Source: Pseudalkalibacillus sp052246725 (lineage in GTDB: Bacteria; Bacillota; Bacilli; Bacillales; Fictibacillaceae). Taken from it: DNA of 64,000 nucleotides. Positions 15,049-22,920 of this stretch are shown here, piece by piece. A model generated the notes under the pieces. It ran no database searches and was not told where the DNA came from. It saw only the letters and a list, made by a program, of their open reading frames with translations. The stretch lies in the NCBI GenBank assembly GCA_052246725.1, contig JBQQCL010000008.1; one strand, written 5' to 3'. The position numbers and the translations under genes were made by a program. How positions within the stretch are numbered: the stretch's first letter is position 1; every line of letters begins with the position of its first letter.

Positions 15049-17187
15049 TTATTTTGCTGAAAGCGGCGTTTCAGACGAAGTTGTTTTTTTCAAAAAGACA
15101 GTTACGATGAGTAGAATCAGGGTACCAATCCCAATCAGATCGGTGATCACCCCAGGATAAATCAACAGCAATGCTCCGACACATGTAATGATCCGCAGCC
15201 ATCCGGGTACACGTTCATTGATGTATCCCTCTACTGTGACTGATAACAGGAATACTCCGAGTAACGATGTGACTGTAATGAGTAGAACAGTGGTAATATT
15301 GGCTTCTATCATCAACATTTCCGGTGAAAAGACGAACATGAACGGTACGATGAAGCCTGCAATCGCAAGTACCATCGCTTGTACACCTGTCTTGTTCGGA
15401 TTTCCTCCACTGATGCCAGCACCAGCAAATGCGGCGAGCGCAACAGGAGGGGTGATATTCGCAAAAATCCCGAAATAGAACACGAACATATGCGCAACGA
15501 ATACAGCATTCGCAGTGTTTCCGGTCAATTCCTGGAATAACGGTAATTGCAATAGGATCGGTGCTGCCATCGTACTTGTGATGATATACGTCGGGATACT
15601 CGGCAATCCCATTCCTAAGATGATCGAAGTGACCATTGTCAAAGCGAGCGTGATAAGCAACTGGATAAGCGGACTGTCAACTGCTGCCCCAATGCTGACG
15701 ATGCTGTTCGCGATTTCAAGTGCTACACCAGTTAAAGAAGCAATACCGACTACGATTCCGACAGCACCACATGCGAGTGCAACCGGGATTGTCGTTCTTG
15801 CCCCATTTTCAAGTGCTTCAACACAATCTTTGATCCCCACTTCGTCCGCTTTGATTTTTAAAAACTTTCGCCACACGTTGATCGCCGCAGGAATCGCAAT
15901 GATGAGTACAAGTTCCCACCAGTCGCCACGCAACGATCCTCCTGATAACGCTGGGCCGAAGATCAATCCGAGAGAAACAGCCGACATGACCGCAAGCATC
16001 CGTGAAGACCCAGCGATGATGACGGTGGCGATGATCGACCAGAATGCCGCGAAAAATGGTGTCTTTCCTGAGAATAGCAGGTACAAGAGAATGAACATCG
16101 GAATCAAGAGATGTCCACGTTCAACCATGACTTCTTTCACACGCGGAAGTTCTGCCTTCGGAATCCCTTTCAATCCCCTTTTCGAAGCTCGGAAGTGGAC
16201 TTGCAACAGAATCCCGATGTAATAGAGCAACGCCGGGATGATCCCAGCCAGGATGACCTTCGTATAAGGGATGTTGAGGTTTTCAGCCATGATGAAAGCT
16301 GCAGCCCCCATGATCGGCGGAAGGATTTGTCCACCGACACTGGCTGCTGCTTCCACAGCTCCAGCAAACTCTCTTTTATACCCGATCTTTTTCATGAGCG
16401 GGATTGTAAACGTTCCGGTCGTCACGACGTTCGCAATCGCTGAGCCATTGATTGAGCCAAGAAATCCGCTCGCAAGCACAGCCACTTTCGCCGGTCCGCC
16501 CTTCGTATGGCCTGCTACAGCTAAGGCGAGATCGTTGAACAGCTGACCCATTCCAGACTTTCCAAGGAAAGCGCCGAATAAAATGAAAAGAATGATATAA
16601 GAAGCCGAAACGCCGATTGCCGTTCCTAACACACCCTCGGTAATATAGACGAGTTGAGCGATGATCTGTTTGGACACACTCAAAACGACAGGACTGGTCA
16701 GCACTGGATAGATCGACAGCTTGACGTGGAATCCATAAGCAAGGAATCCAAGGCCTAGTATGACGAGCCCCCATCCAGTCACACGGCGTGTCAGCTCCAG
16801 CAAAAGGATGAGCGCCAATACTCCGACATAAAAATCGGTATCATTGATCCGACCCCCGGTCTGGATGATCCGTTCTGCTGTCATGATCATGTAGATTCCG
16901 ACAAATATAGAGAGTCCAGCCGTAATGTAATCAAAAATAGGAACGGTTCCTTTTCCTTTCTTTTTAAGGATCGGATAGATCAAGAAACCGATCGTCATCA
17001 ATGTGTAAAGATGAATGCTGCGTTGTTTTACGTCAACAAGTGCACCTGCATAGGAAGTGTATAAATGGAAAATGGAAAGTGCAGCGGCTGCTATTGTAAT
17101 GAACCATAACACCGGTTTTACGATAGAGGTCCTGATGTTGCTTTCCCGGTCGTATTTTTCGACCACATCTTTCATTTCTTCTGCCAT
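15049..17187 (-). CDS. TRAP transporter fused permease (DctQ-DctM type, TAXI class)
   Basis: 712 residues and very hydrophobic. An N-terminal DctQ-like four-helix region (to about residue 140) is fused to a large DctM-like domain with GAFLGKSGMGQLFNDLALAV, GFLGSINGSAIANVVTTGTF and, near the end, IILGMGLPSIPTYIITS and ITPPVALAAFAGAGISG. It is a secondary, ion-driven importer of organic acids that needs the extracytoplasmic TAXI protein encoded two genes upstream. The start has GAGGTGA four bases upstream and lies five bases after the DUF1850 stop, so the genes are tightly coupled. Confidence 0.95.
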   Translation of the reverse strand: MAEEMKDVVEKYDRESNIRTSIVKPVLWFITIAAAALSIFHLYTSYAGALVDVKQRSIHLYTLMTIGFLIYPILKKKGKGTVPIFDYITAGLSIFVGIYMIMTAERIIQTGGRINDTDFYVGVLALILLLELTRRVTGWGLVILGLGFLAYGFHVKLSIYPVLTSPVVLSVSKQIIAQLVYITEGVLGTAIGVSASYIILFILFGAFLGKSGMGQLFNDLALAVAGHTKGGPAKVAVLASGFLGSINGSAIANVVTTGTFTIPLMKKIGYKREFAGAVEAAASVGGQILPPIMGAAAFIMAENLNIPYTKVILAGIIPALLYYIGILLQVHFRASKRGLKGIPKAELPRVKEVMVERGHLLIPMFILLYLLFSGKTPFFAAFWSIIATVIIAGSSRMLAVMSAVSLGLIFGPALSGGSLRGDWWELVLIIAIPAAINVWRKFLKIKADEVGIKDCVEALENGARTTIPVALACGAVGIVVGIASLTGVALEIANSIVSIGAAVDSPLIQLLITLALTMVTSIILGMGLPSIPTYIITSTMAAPILLQLPLFQELTGNTANAVFVAHMFVFYFGIFANITPPVALAAFAGAGISGGNPNKTGVQAMVLAIAGFIVPFMFVFSPEMLMIEANITTVLLITVTSLLGVFLLSVTVEGYINERVPGWLRIITCVGALLLIYPGVITDLIGIGTLILLIVTVFLKKTTSSETPLSAK

Positions 17188-17191
17188 GATC

Positions 17192-17677
17192 TCACCTCAG
17201 AACGAGTAAAAGTTTTTGTGACCATGCTTGGACAACCGGCATGGTTCTTGTTTCGATGATGTAGGATGCACCTGGTTCAGCCATATCGATGCTTTGTTCA
17301 CCAGCGATGAACTTATGTGCAGTCGTTTTTCCTGTACGCACCCGAAGTTCGTCACCGATTTTACGATCAATGCCGACCATATGCACCCACCCATCTTTTA
17401 TATACGTATCATTGCCTGCGCTGCTGGGAACTCCAGCACCGAAGGTCTTGAATCGAGTTCCCTCAATGTATATTGCATCTTCTTTAACTTTGAAAAATTC
17501 TTCCCACAATTCCTTTTCAACCGAGTGCTGCCATTGGATTGTAAACGTGTTTTCTGCTGCAGCTGGCAGTATTGCTTTGATATCGGTATCTGTTTTGAGG
17601 ATCAGGTATGTCTTGGGCGTACATGACAAGGCGATTCCGATGATAATCACCGCCATCAGAAAGGATCGAATCCTCAT
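17192..17677 (-). CDS. DUF1850 protein of TAXI-TRAP operon
   Basis: 161 residues: one N-terminal membrane or signal segment (FLMAVIIIGIALSCTPKTYL), then a DUF1850 beta domain with TIQWQHSVEKELWEEFF, a G-x-G-V-P segment and HKFIAGEQSIDMAEPGASY. DUF1850 genes are typically found beside TAXI-TRAP transporters, as here, and probably help the transporter at the outer face of the membrane; the mechanism is not known. It is separated from the binding-protein gene by an internal terminator. Confidence 0.85.
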   Translation of the reverse strand: MRIRSFLMAVIIIGIALSCTPKTYLILKTDTDIKAILPAAAENTFTIQWQHSVEKELWEEFFKVKEDAIYIEGTRFKTFGAGVPSSAGNDTYIKDGWVHMVGIDRKIGDELRVRTGKTTAHKFIAGEQSIDMAEPGASYIIETRTMPVVQAWSQKLLLVLR

Positions 17678-17680
17678 TGT

Positions 17681-17709
17681 AAAAAAAGGGCACCTCCGTG
17701 ATGCCCTTC
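17681..17709 (-). terminator. Internal terminator/attenuator between binding protein and DUF1850
   Basis: Minus strand stem AAGGGCA / TGCCCTT followed by TTTTTT, lying between the binding-protein stop and the DUF1850 start. No new promoter is visible after it, so it most likely lowers expression of the membrane genes relative to the abundant binding protein. Confidence 0.75.
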
Positions 17710-17718
17710 TTCCTCGTT

Positions 17719-18714
17719 CTATTCAGTGATACCCTGTTCTTCATAGAACTTCTTCGCTCCAGGGTGAAGGTCGACGATCAACCCTTTCGCAATTTCATCC
17801 CGGTCTAGTTGCTTCAAAGCACCAACCGCAACTCCATCGGTACCGAGATATTCGTAATAACGCTTTGTCAAATCATAAACGAGGTCTTCACTCAAATCCG
17901 GTGGAACGATGATCATGTTCTGGATTCCGACTGTTGTCACTTCTTTATCCAGACCATATGCTGCTTCATCACCAGCGGGTATTGTATATTCTTTATAGAA
18001 CGGATATTTTTCCATAAGTTTGGATGCGAGATCGTCTTTTATCTCGACAAAATTCACGTCTGTCTGCTGCATGAGATCAGTAATGTTGCTGTTCGGAACT
18101 CCGGATGTGAAGAAAGCTGCATCAAGGCTCCCATTCTTCATCTCCTGAACGCTGTCCGCATAACCTGTATGTGTCACTTTGGAAAGGTCATCATATGTCA
18201 ACCCGGCGGATTCAAGCACTTTCTTCGCACTTTGTTCAACACCAGAACCGACTTGTCCAACTCCGACCTTTTTACCTTTAAGGTCCTCAATCGATTCAAT
18301 GTTGCTTCCTTTCAGAGCAACCACCTGGACGACGTTCTGGTACATGCCTGCAATTGCAGTGATTTCGACCTTATTTCCATCGAATTGCCCTTTCCCATTG
18401 ATCGCATCATAAGCTACATCACTCATGACGATTGACATCTGATTAAGGCCATCCTGGATATTCTGGATGTTTGCTACCGATGCACCTGTCGATTCGACTG
18501 TCACGTTGGCCACATGATCGCTTTCTTCAAAAATCGGCTTCAAGGCTCCGCCGATCGGATAATAGACACCAGAAGTACCACCAGTTCCAAAGACGATTGA
18601 TTGAGCATCACCCGAACCACCATCGGATCCGCCGTCTCCTCCGGAACCATTGCTGCATGCCGCTATCAACATGGATAAGGCTAGTATGAATGTAAATATG
18701 AGTTTTCTTTTCAA
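17719..18714 (-). CDS. TAXI family TRAP solute-binding lipoprotein
   Basis: About 331 residues. TTG at 18714 is the start: GGGAGG is eight bases upstream and it gives a clean lipoprotein signal (LKRKLIFTFILALSMLIAAC, lipobox IAAC), followed by a Ser/Gly-rich linker. The mature part opens SIVFGTGGTSGVYYPIGGAL, the TAXI hallmark, with later KGKKVGVGQVGSGVEQSAKK and EVTTVGIQN. It captures an organic acid outside the cell and delivers it to the fused permease. A catabolite-repression-like site lies 33 bp upstream of the start. Confidence 0.93.
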   Translation of the reverse strand: MKRKLIFTFILALSMLIAACSNGSGGDGGSDGGSGDAQSIVFGTGGTSGVYYPIGGALKPIFEESDHVANVTVESTGASVANIQNIQDGLNQMSIVMSDVAYDAINGKGQFDGNKVEITAIAGMYQNVVQVVALKGSNIESIEDLKGKKVGVGQVGSGVEQSAKKVLESAGLTYDDLSKVTHTGYADSVQEMKNGSLDAAFFTSGVPNSNITDLMQQTDVNFVEIKDDLASKLMEKYPFYKEYTIPAGDEAAYGLDKEVTTVGIQNMIIVPPDLSEDLVYDLTKRYYEYLGTDGVAVGALKQLDRDEIAKGLIVDLHPGAKKFYEEQGITE

Positions 18715-18746
18715 GTGTTTTCCCTCCCATAAGATCATTGTCCTAA

Positions 18747-18760
18747 TGGTAGCGTTTTCA
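18747..18760. promoter_or_regulatory. Candidate CcpA (cre) site of the TRAP operon
   Basis: TGGTAGCGTTTTCA (minus strand TGAAAACGCTACCA) matches the cre consensus TGWNANCGNTNWCA at all but one position. It sits just upstream of the binding-protein start, where bound CcpA would block transcription when preferred sugars are present. Confidence 0.6.
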
Positions 18761-18793
18761 CAAACATTTTTGAATATTTAGAACATATTGGAC

Positions 18794-18811
18794 ATTTTGG
18801 TCATTTTGGTC
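18794..18811. promoter_or_regulatory. Tandem 9-bp direct repeat upstream of the TRAP operon
   Basis: ATTTTGGTC occurs twice in tandem, preceded by ATTGGAC, about 80-100 bp upstream of the binding-protein start. Placement and repeat form suit an activator site; the DctR-type regulator encoded at 24.3 kb is a possible, unproven, binder. Confidence 0.35.
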
Positions 18812-18829
18812 ACTGCGGGATTGGAAGCA

Positions 18830-18871
18830 TTTTTGTAGATATTTTCTTATTTTTTGCAGCAATAGGAAAAA
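18830..18871. repeat. Two-copy mini-array, 20-bp period
   Basis: TTTTTGTAGATATTTTCTTA followed by TTTTTTGCAGCAATAGGAAA, a further member of the TTTTTGTAGATA family in the gap between the TRAP operon and iadA. Confidence 0.4.
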
Positions 18872-18963
18872 ACTCATTAAAGATGGGTTTTGACCGTGAG
18901 TAAAGCATGTTCGTTTTTGATAAGCTATAATAATGGTAAATCGTTACATAGAAAGGGGCTAGC

Positions 18964-20145
18964 ATGATGTTGACGTTGATCAGGAACGGGGAAGTTTACG
19001 CTCCAGACTATCTAGGAAAAAAAGATCTCTTGATTGTGGATGAAAAAATCGGGTTTATTAATGACCAAATTGAAGTACCGGATGGCTTTTTTTCACAAAA
19101 CACGAAGGTAATCGATGCTGAAGGAAAGATTGTAGCCCCTGGATTCATCGATTCCCACGTTCATATTATCGGCGGCGGTGGTGAAGGAAGTTATAAAACA
19201 CGGACCCCTGAAATCATGTTGACTGATGCAACCCTATCTGGGATAACAACACTGGTCGGGGTAATCGGGACGGATGGGACGACGCGCACGATGGCCAGCC
19301 TGGTTGCGAAGGCAAAGGCCCTTGAAGAAGAAGGAATCAGCTGTTACGTACAGACCGGGTCCTATCAAGTTCCTGTCAAAACATTGACTGGAAAAATCGA
19401 AGACGACATCATTCTTGTCGATAAAATCATCGGGGCCGGTGAAATCGCGATTTCAGACCATCGTTCATCACAACCGACCGTTGAAGAGTTAGCCCGGATC
19501 GCGTCTCAAGCTCGAAACGGCGGCATTTTATCTGGGAAAGCAGGACTCGTCAACGTCCATGTCGGTGACAGCCATGATTGCCTGAAAATCATTGAAGAAG
19601 TGATCGAGACGACGGACCTTCCGATTAAGCAGTTTTACCCTACTCATATCAATCGGAACAAACATCTGTTTGAGGCCGGTATGGAGTATGCCAAAAAAGG
19701 CGGTTACGTGGATTTTACGACCAGCACGATCCCCCAATTTCTTGAAGAAGGTGAAGTCAGATGCAGCAACGGTCTGAAACGCATGCTTGAGGCAGGAGTG
19801 CCGATCGAGCAGATCACCTTCACCTCAGATGCTCAAGGGAGTTTACCTGATTTCAGTCCGGATGGAGAGCTAAAAGGCCTTAAAGTCGGTAATGTATCCA
19901 GTTTGTTTGCTGCGGTAAAAGAGGCGGTCTTAAAAGAAGACATTCCATTAGAAACTGCTCTTAAGGTGATTACGTCAAACCCTGCACACATCCTTAAATT
20001 GCATCGTAAAGGAAAAATCCAATCTGGTTTTGATGCAGACCTTGTCCTTTTCGATAAAGAAACTCTTGAGATTGGGATGGTCTTTGCGAAAGGGAAAATG
20101 ATGGTGGAGGATCAGAAAGCGATCGTCAAAGGAACTTTCGAATAA
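18964..20145 (+). CDS. iadA: Isoaspartyl dipeptidase (beta-aspartyl peptidase, amidohydrolase fold)
   Basis: 393 residues, full length. The amidohydrolase metal site is visible as DSHVHIIGGGGEG (H-x-H). Other family landmarks are SDHRSSQPTVEELARIASQA, the metal-bridging K region, VNVHVGDSHDCL, PTHINRN and TSDAQGS (metal Asp). The enzyme cleaves isoaspartyl dipeptides arising from damaged proteins, releasing aspartate. ATG at 18964 (or the next codon) follows an AAAGGGG site, and a TATAAT box lies about 35 bp upstream. It is divergent from the TRAP operon and ends at a strong bidirectional terminator. Confidence 0.88.
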   Translation: MMLTLIRNGEVYAPDYLGKKDLLIVDEKIGFINDQIEVPDGFFSQNTKVIDAEGKIVAPGFIDSHVHIIGGGGEGSYKTRTPEIMLTDATLSGITTLVGVIGTDGTTRTMASLVAKAKALEEEGISCYVQTGSYQVPVKTLTGKIEDDIILVDKIIGAGEIAISDHRSSQPTVEELARIASQARNGGILSGKAGLVNVHVGDSHDCLKIIEEVIETTDLPIKQFYPTHINRNKHLFEAGMEYAKKGGYVDFTTSTIPQFLEEGEVRCSNGLKRMLEAGVPIEQITFTSDAQGSLPDFSPDGELKGLKVGNVSSLFAAVKEAVLKEDIPLETALKVITSNPAHILKLHRKGKIQSGFDADLVLFDKETLEIGMVFAKGKMMVEDQKAIVKGTFE

Positions 20146-20155
20146 TAAAGAGGAA

Positions 20156-20188
20156 GGGGCTGACCTTAAATGTGTCAGCCCCATTTTT
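20156..20188. terminator. Bidirectional terminator between iadA and the glucanase gene
   Basis: Perfect 9-bp stem GGGGCTGAC / GTCAGCCCC with a nine-base loop and ATTTTT tail on the plus strand; it lies between two convergent genes. Confidence 0.85.
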
Positions 20189-20198
20189 ACAACCTTAT

Positions 20199-21548
20199 TT
20201 ACTTGATTGAAAACTCTTCTTTACTCAACAAGTCTTCTGGTTTCTTGCCGATTTCATCACTGTGGAAATAGTCACGGACTACCCCATCCTTAAGGAAGTT
20301 GGCAATTGAAACCATGATCATCCCCTGGTCAAGTGCAAGGTACGCTTGTGTAACTTCTCCTGTTTCAGCGTTGACAGAATCAAGGAATCCATATTTACTG
20401 TACGCGTCCATATCCTTTAGCTTATGGATGTTTTTCATCGCTTCATCTGTCGCATATTCCAATCCTAAGAAGGTGGCATGCGGAGTGACGACGTGGTCTT
20501 TTTCATAACCCATTACGCCTAAAGGTGTTGCAGCAAATTCTGAGTAACCATCTGGTGTAGCAGCTGGGGACATCCCCCAGACGTCATAGCCTTGCTCTTT
20601 CGCGTATTCGATTTGGAGGTCAACGTGGCGCTGGTTGTTCAAACCGAGTGCATTTTTTCCGAGCTCTTTTTCTTTTAAAACGAGTGACGGCATCAAGCCT
20701 TCAAACATGCTTCCGCCCCAGCTCGGAACGAATTTTTTACCATTATAAGTGTAGTGTCCTTCAAATACTTCAACCCCATCATAGGTTTCTGTATATCCCT
20801 CTGGCGTTTGCGATTGCCAATCGTATTCTGCTGGCGGTGTCCGTTCCATCTTCCACCAGTGTGTTTTCGGTGCATCTCCTTTACCGATGGCAACATAACT
20901 TGCAACACGCGGTTCGGTATAGAACGTTCCATAATGATGTGCCGTCATTTCTCCAGTCGCTACGTCATAACCGCCCCACATCTGTCCGACTTCAGGGTCG
21001 TACAATTGCGTGTAGTCCATTTCTGCTACAAGCTTGCTTGTTTGATCATTTAAATCCGGATAGGCTTGTCCGACTGCGACTAATCCTGCCGAAAGCCAGC
21101 CATTATCCACTGTGGAGATGAATTGGCCCCAATCCTTCATTAGCGATCCATCTTCAGTGAAATACCAGTTATAATAAAGGCCGTTCCATTTTTCAAGAGT
21201 CTTCAATGTTTGGAGTGATTTTTCAATTTTCGCAACCGCTTCTTCTTCAGGAATGATTCCAAGTTCATCTGCCGCAATTGTGCTCATATAATACATTCCG
21301 ATGTTTGTAGGTGAAGTGTATTCCTTCGTATCCACCTCTCCATCAACTCGAACAGCGTCATAAGGTAATCCTGTCGATTTGTCTGTGAAGTCTTCGAAAT
21401 AACGATAGGTCTGTTTGGCGATTGCCTTCAGCTCCTGATCACGAGCAACTTCAGTGCCCTCTGGAGATGCTTCCGTCTGTGAACCCCATGGAATGCACAA
21501 ACTTGTTAATAACACGGTTGTTACGATGACTGACATTAGTTTCTTCAT
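20199..21548 (-). CDS. Secreted glucoamylase-like/GH144-type glycoside hydrolase
   Basis: About 449 residues with an N-terminal signal peptide (MKKLMSVIVTTVLLTSLCIP...), AAGGAG seven bases before the ATG at 21548. The mature protein has the all-helical barrel signature of the glycoamylase-type family (Pfam PF10091) that includes endo-beta-1,2-glucanases: YRYFEDFTDKSTGLPYDAV, STVDNGWLSAGLVAVGQAYP, WWKMERTPPAEYDWQSQTPE, SWGGSMFEGLMPSLVL, WGMSPAATPDGYSEFAATPL and TPHATFLGLEYA. It probably degrades a beta-glucan outside the cell. Its own promoter appears to lie about 550 bp upstream, beyond a mobile-element insertion. Confidence 0.85.
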   Translation of the reverse strand: MKKLMSVIVTTVLLTSLCIPWGSQTEASPEGTEVARDQELKAIAKQTYRYFEDFTDKSTGLPYDAVRVDGEVDTKEYTSPTNIGMYYMSTIAADELGIIPEEEAVAKIEKSLQTLKTLEKWNGLYYNWYFTEDGSLMKDWGQFISTVDNGWLSAGLVAVGQAYPDLNDQTSKLVAEMDYTQLYDPEVGQMWGGYDVATGEMTAHHYGTFYTEPRVASYVAIGKGDAPKTHWWKMERTPPAEYDWQSQTPEGYTETYDGVEVFEGHYTYNGKKFVPSWGGSMFEGLMPSLVLKEKELGKNALGLNNQRHVDLQIEYAKEQGYDVWGMSPAATPDGYSEFAATPLGVMGYEKDHVVTPHATFLGLEYATDEAMKNIHKLKDMDAYSKYGFLDSVNAETGEVTQAYLALDQGMIMVSIANFLKDGVVRDYFHSDEIGKKPEDLLSKEEFSIK

Positions 21549-21569
21549 ACACACTCTCCTTTTAAAATA

Positions 21570-22025
21570 GCTGTTTTCGCAAACTTTGTTGCTCTTGCAC
21601 TTAAAGAAAGTATTAAATACTTTCTTCAGTATAAGGGCAGCTAAGGCTCGACCTACAAAAGGCTTGGTCTCGCCAAGTTTTCTTTAAAAGTCGTTGATTT
21701 CCGCTCCAGGATGCTCGCTTTCCGCGGGGCGTGCGGTGAGCCCACTCGTCGCTTTGCGACCTCAGGAGTCTCCTTTTCAAGGAAGCATTTGTGCTCCTGC
21801 GTCTACAAGAAAGTCCTGTCGAAGCGAGCTTCCTCGTCGCATGCCTTGCGAGGAGATTATTCAGGTAGTAGGCACGCTGATCCTGCAGGACAAGAAAAGC
21901 TCCGGCAGCGTTACATCGCACGAAGAAAATGCGATTTTCATTTTCGAGGAGTCTCGCACCTTGCTCTCCAATCAACTTGCACAAAAGGTGGTTGGCCAGA
22001 AGCAACAATCTTTAAGAAAAAAGCT
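21570..22025. mobile_element. MITE-like element with 24-bp inverted ends and 9-bp target duplication
   Basis: The left end GCTGTTTTCGCAAACTTTG... and the inverse of the right end GCTTTTTTCTTAAAGATTG... agree at about 19 of the first 24 positions. The element is flanked on both sides by TTTAAAATA (21561-21569 and 22026-22034), a direct repeat typical of target-site duplication. There is no transposase; open frames inside are repeat-derived. Its first 130 bp are nearly identical to 63870-64000. The interior contains a GAAAGTATTAAATACTTTC hairpin, a CTTGGTCTCGCCAAG hairpin and the GCTTTCCGCGG / CGCAGGAGTCT motifs common in bacilli. Confidence 0.75.
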
Positions 22026-22061
22026 TTTAAAATAAATACTTGTGTTCGAACTTCATGGCGG

Positions 22062-22108
22062 TGAAACGTTTCGATAAAAATTATACATTCATTGTATGTA
22101 AGCGTAAA
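22062..22108 (-). promoter_or_regulatory. Promoter with LacI-type operator facing the glucanase gene
   Basis: Minus strand: -35 TTTACG (22108-22103), 17-base spacer, -10 TATAAT (22085-22080). An operator-like palindrome CGAAACGTTTCA (22073-22062) follows at the expected transcription start. The element points to the glycosidase at 21548, but the MITE-like insertion (21570-22025) lies between. A LacI/GalR-family sugar regulator is the likely ligand; none is encoded in the window. Confidence 0.6.
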
Positions 22109-22203
22109 CATTACTTTTGTAGCAATTTTTCGAAAATAAAGATAATACTGATATACCAATAATGAATGAAGTTTACTTTATTGCTGGATGAAAACTGAGA
22201 TGT

Positions 22204-22215
22204 TGAAACGTTTCA
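22204..22215. promoter_or_regulatory. Second LacI-type operator (TGAAACGTTTCA)
   Basis: A perfect 12-bp palindrome 142 bp (centre to centre) from the operator at 22062. It could be an auxiliary site for repression by looping, or serve a lost divergent gene. It does not fit the cre consensus. Confidence 0.5.
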
Positions 22216-22378
22216 TCTACATGCAATATACACTTTTGTGGACTCTGTTCGATGATACAAGAAAATCACAAAAGAACCCTGAAAGAAATCCAATATATGA
22301 ACTTGAAAGATGCTAAGGAAAAACAATATAAGTACTTTTCAAAAAGAGGACAACCCGAAAAAAGAATATTACAATGAA

Positions 22379-22659
22379 GTGGTTGGGACAAATAAACTTT
22401 GTTCAATAGAAAACCCGAACAATTTGTCCGGGTCACCTTTAGGGGCAATATGAAGGTTCCGCTTCGTCAACATCCTTCGCTTTCCGCGGGCACGGCCTCA
22501 GCCTCCTCAGAAAGCAAAGACCGCTTTCTTGCGGGGTCTTCGACTCGTGCTGTTCCCGCAGGAGTCTACGGATGTTGACTACGCTTTTCGTCTTTCATTT
22601 TATCCATTATTTTTTATTGTTCGTCTTTCTGTTGGCAGTTATAGTTTCGTTCCAGCCTC
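22379..22659 (-). mobile_element. MITE-like element, degenerate GAGGCTGGGACAAA ends
   Basis: About 281 bp, very similar over its length to the element at 30593-30877 but in opposite orientation. The ends (GTGGTTGGGACAAA and TTTCGTTCCAGCCTC) are decayed versions of the 14-bp inverted repeats that are perfect in the other copy. The interior carries CTTTCCGCGGGCACGG, CCGCTTTCTTGCGGG and CCCGCAGGAGTCTACGG blocks. There is no coding potential. Confidence 0.7.
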
Positions 22660-22701
22660 TCTTTTTTCTATCCTTTTTGAAGAATATAGGATATAACAGT
22701 A

Positions 22702-22761
22702 CGGTTTTTTAGACGTAAAATGGTTTTTTTAATCTAAAACCCGATTTTTTAGACTTGACCA
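22702..22761. repeat. Three-unit array, 20-bp period (TTTTTTAGAC)
   Basis: CGGTTTTTTAGACGTAAAAT, GGTTTTTTTAATCTAAAACC and CGATTTTTTAGACTTGACCA follow one another exactly every 20 bp. Confidence 0.5.
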
Positions 22762-22793
22762 CAAATTCTACCTTATTTTCATAACCGAATATT

Positions 22794-22895
22794 TAATTAT
22801 CTCTACAATTCAGGACCGAAACGCTACAAATTTGAAATTATCTCTACAACTCCGGAATTATCTCTACTACTCCGAAATCATCCCTACAACTCCGG
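22794..22895. repeat. Four-unit array, mostly 20-bp period (AATTATCTCTACAACTCCGG)
   Basis: Units start near 22794, 22836, 22856 and 22876; the last three are contiguous. The inverse of the unit (TTGTAGAGATAATT) is close to the TTTTTGTAGATAAC units at 13236 and 18830. The array ends about 25 bp from the stop of the oxidoreductase gene at 22921. Confidence 0.55.
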
Positions 22896-22920
22896 AAGCG
22901 GAGCAACTTCATAGGATTGA

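Noticed and set aside
15515..16222. Long plus-strand frame of 235 codons
   Set aside because: It is antisense to the fused TRAP permease and its composition mirrors the hydrophobic codons of that gene.
21613..22064. Open frames of 113-131 codons in the 1.4-kb gap
   Set aside because: They lie inside the MITE-like element on both strands, have no ribosome sites and have repeat-derived, Arg/Ser-rich compositions.
22204..22215. CcpA (cre) site
   Set aside because: TGAAACGTTTCA has 12-bp symmetry and misses several positions of the 14-bp cre consensus; a LacI-family sugar operator fits better.
22794..22895. Possible small CRISPR array
   Set aside because: Units are contiguous at a 20-bp period without unique spacers, and no cas genes are in the window.
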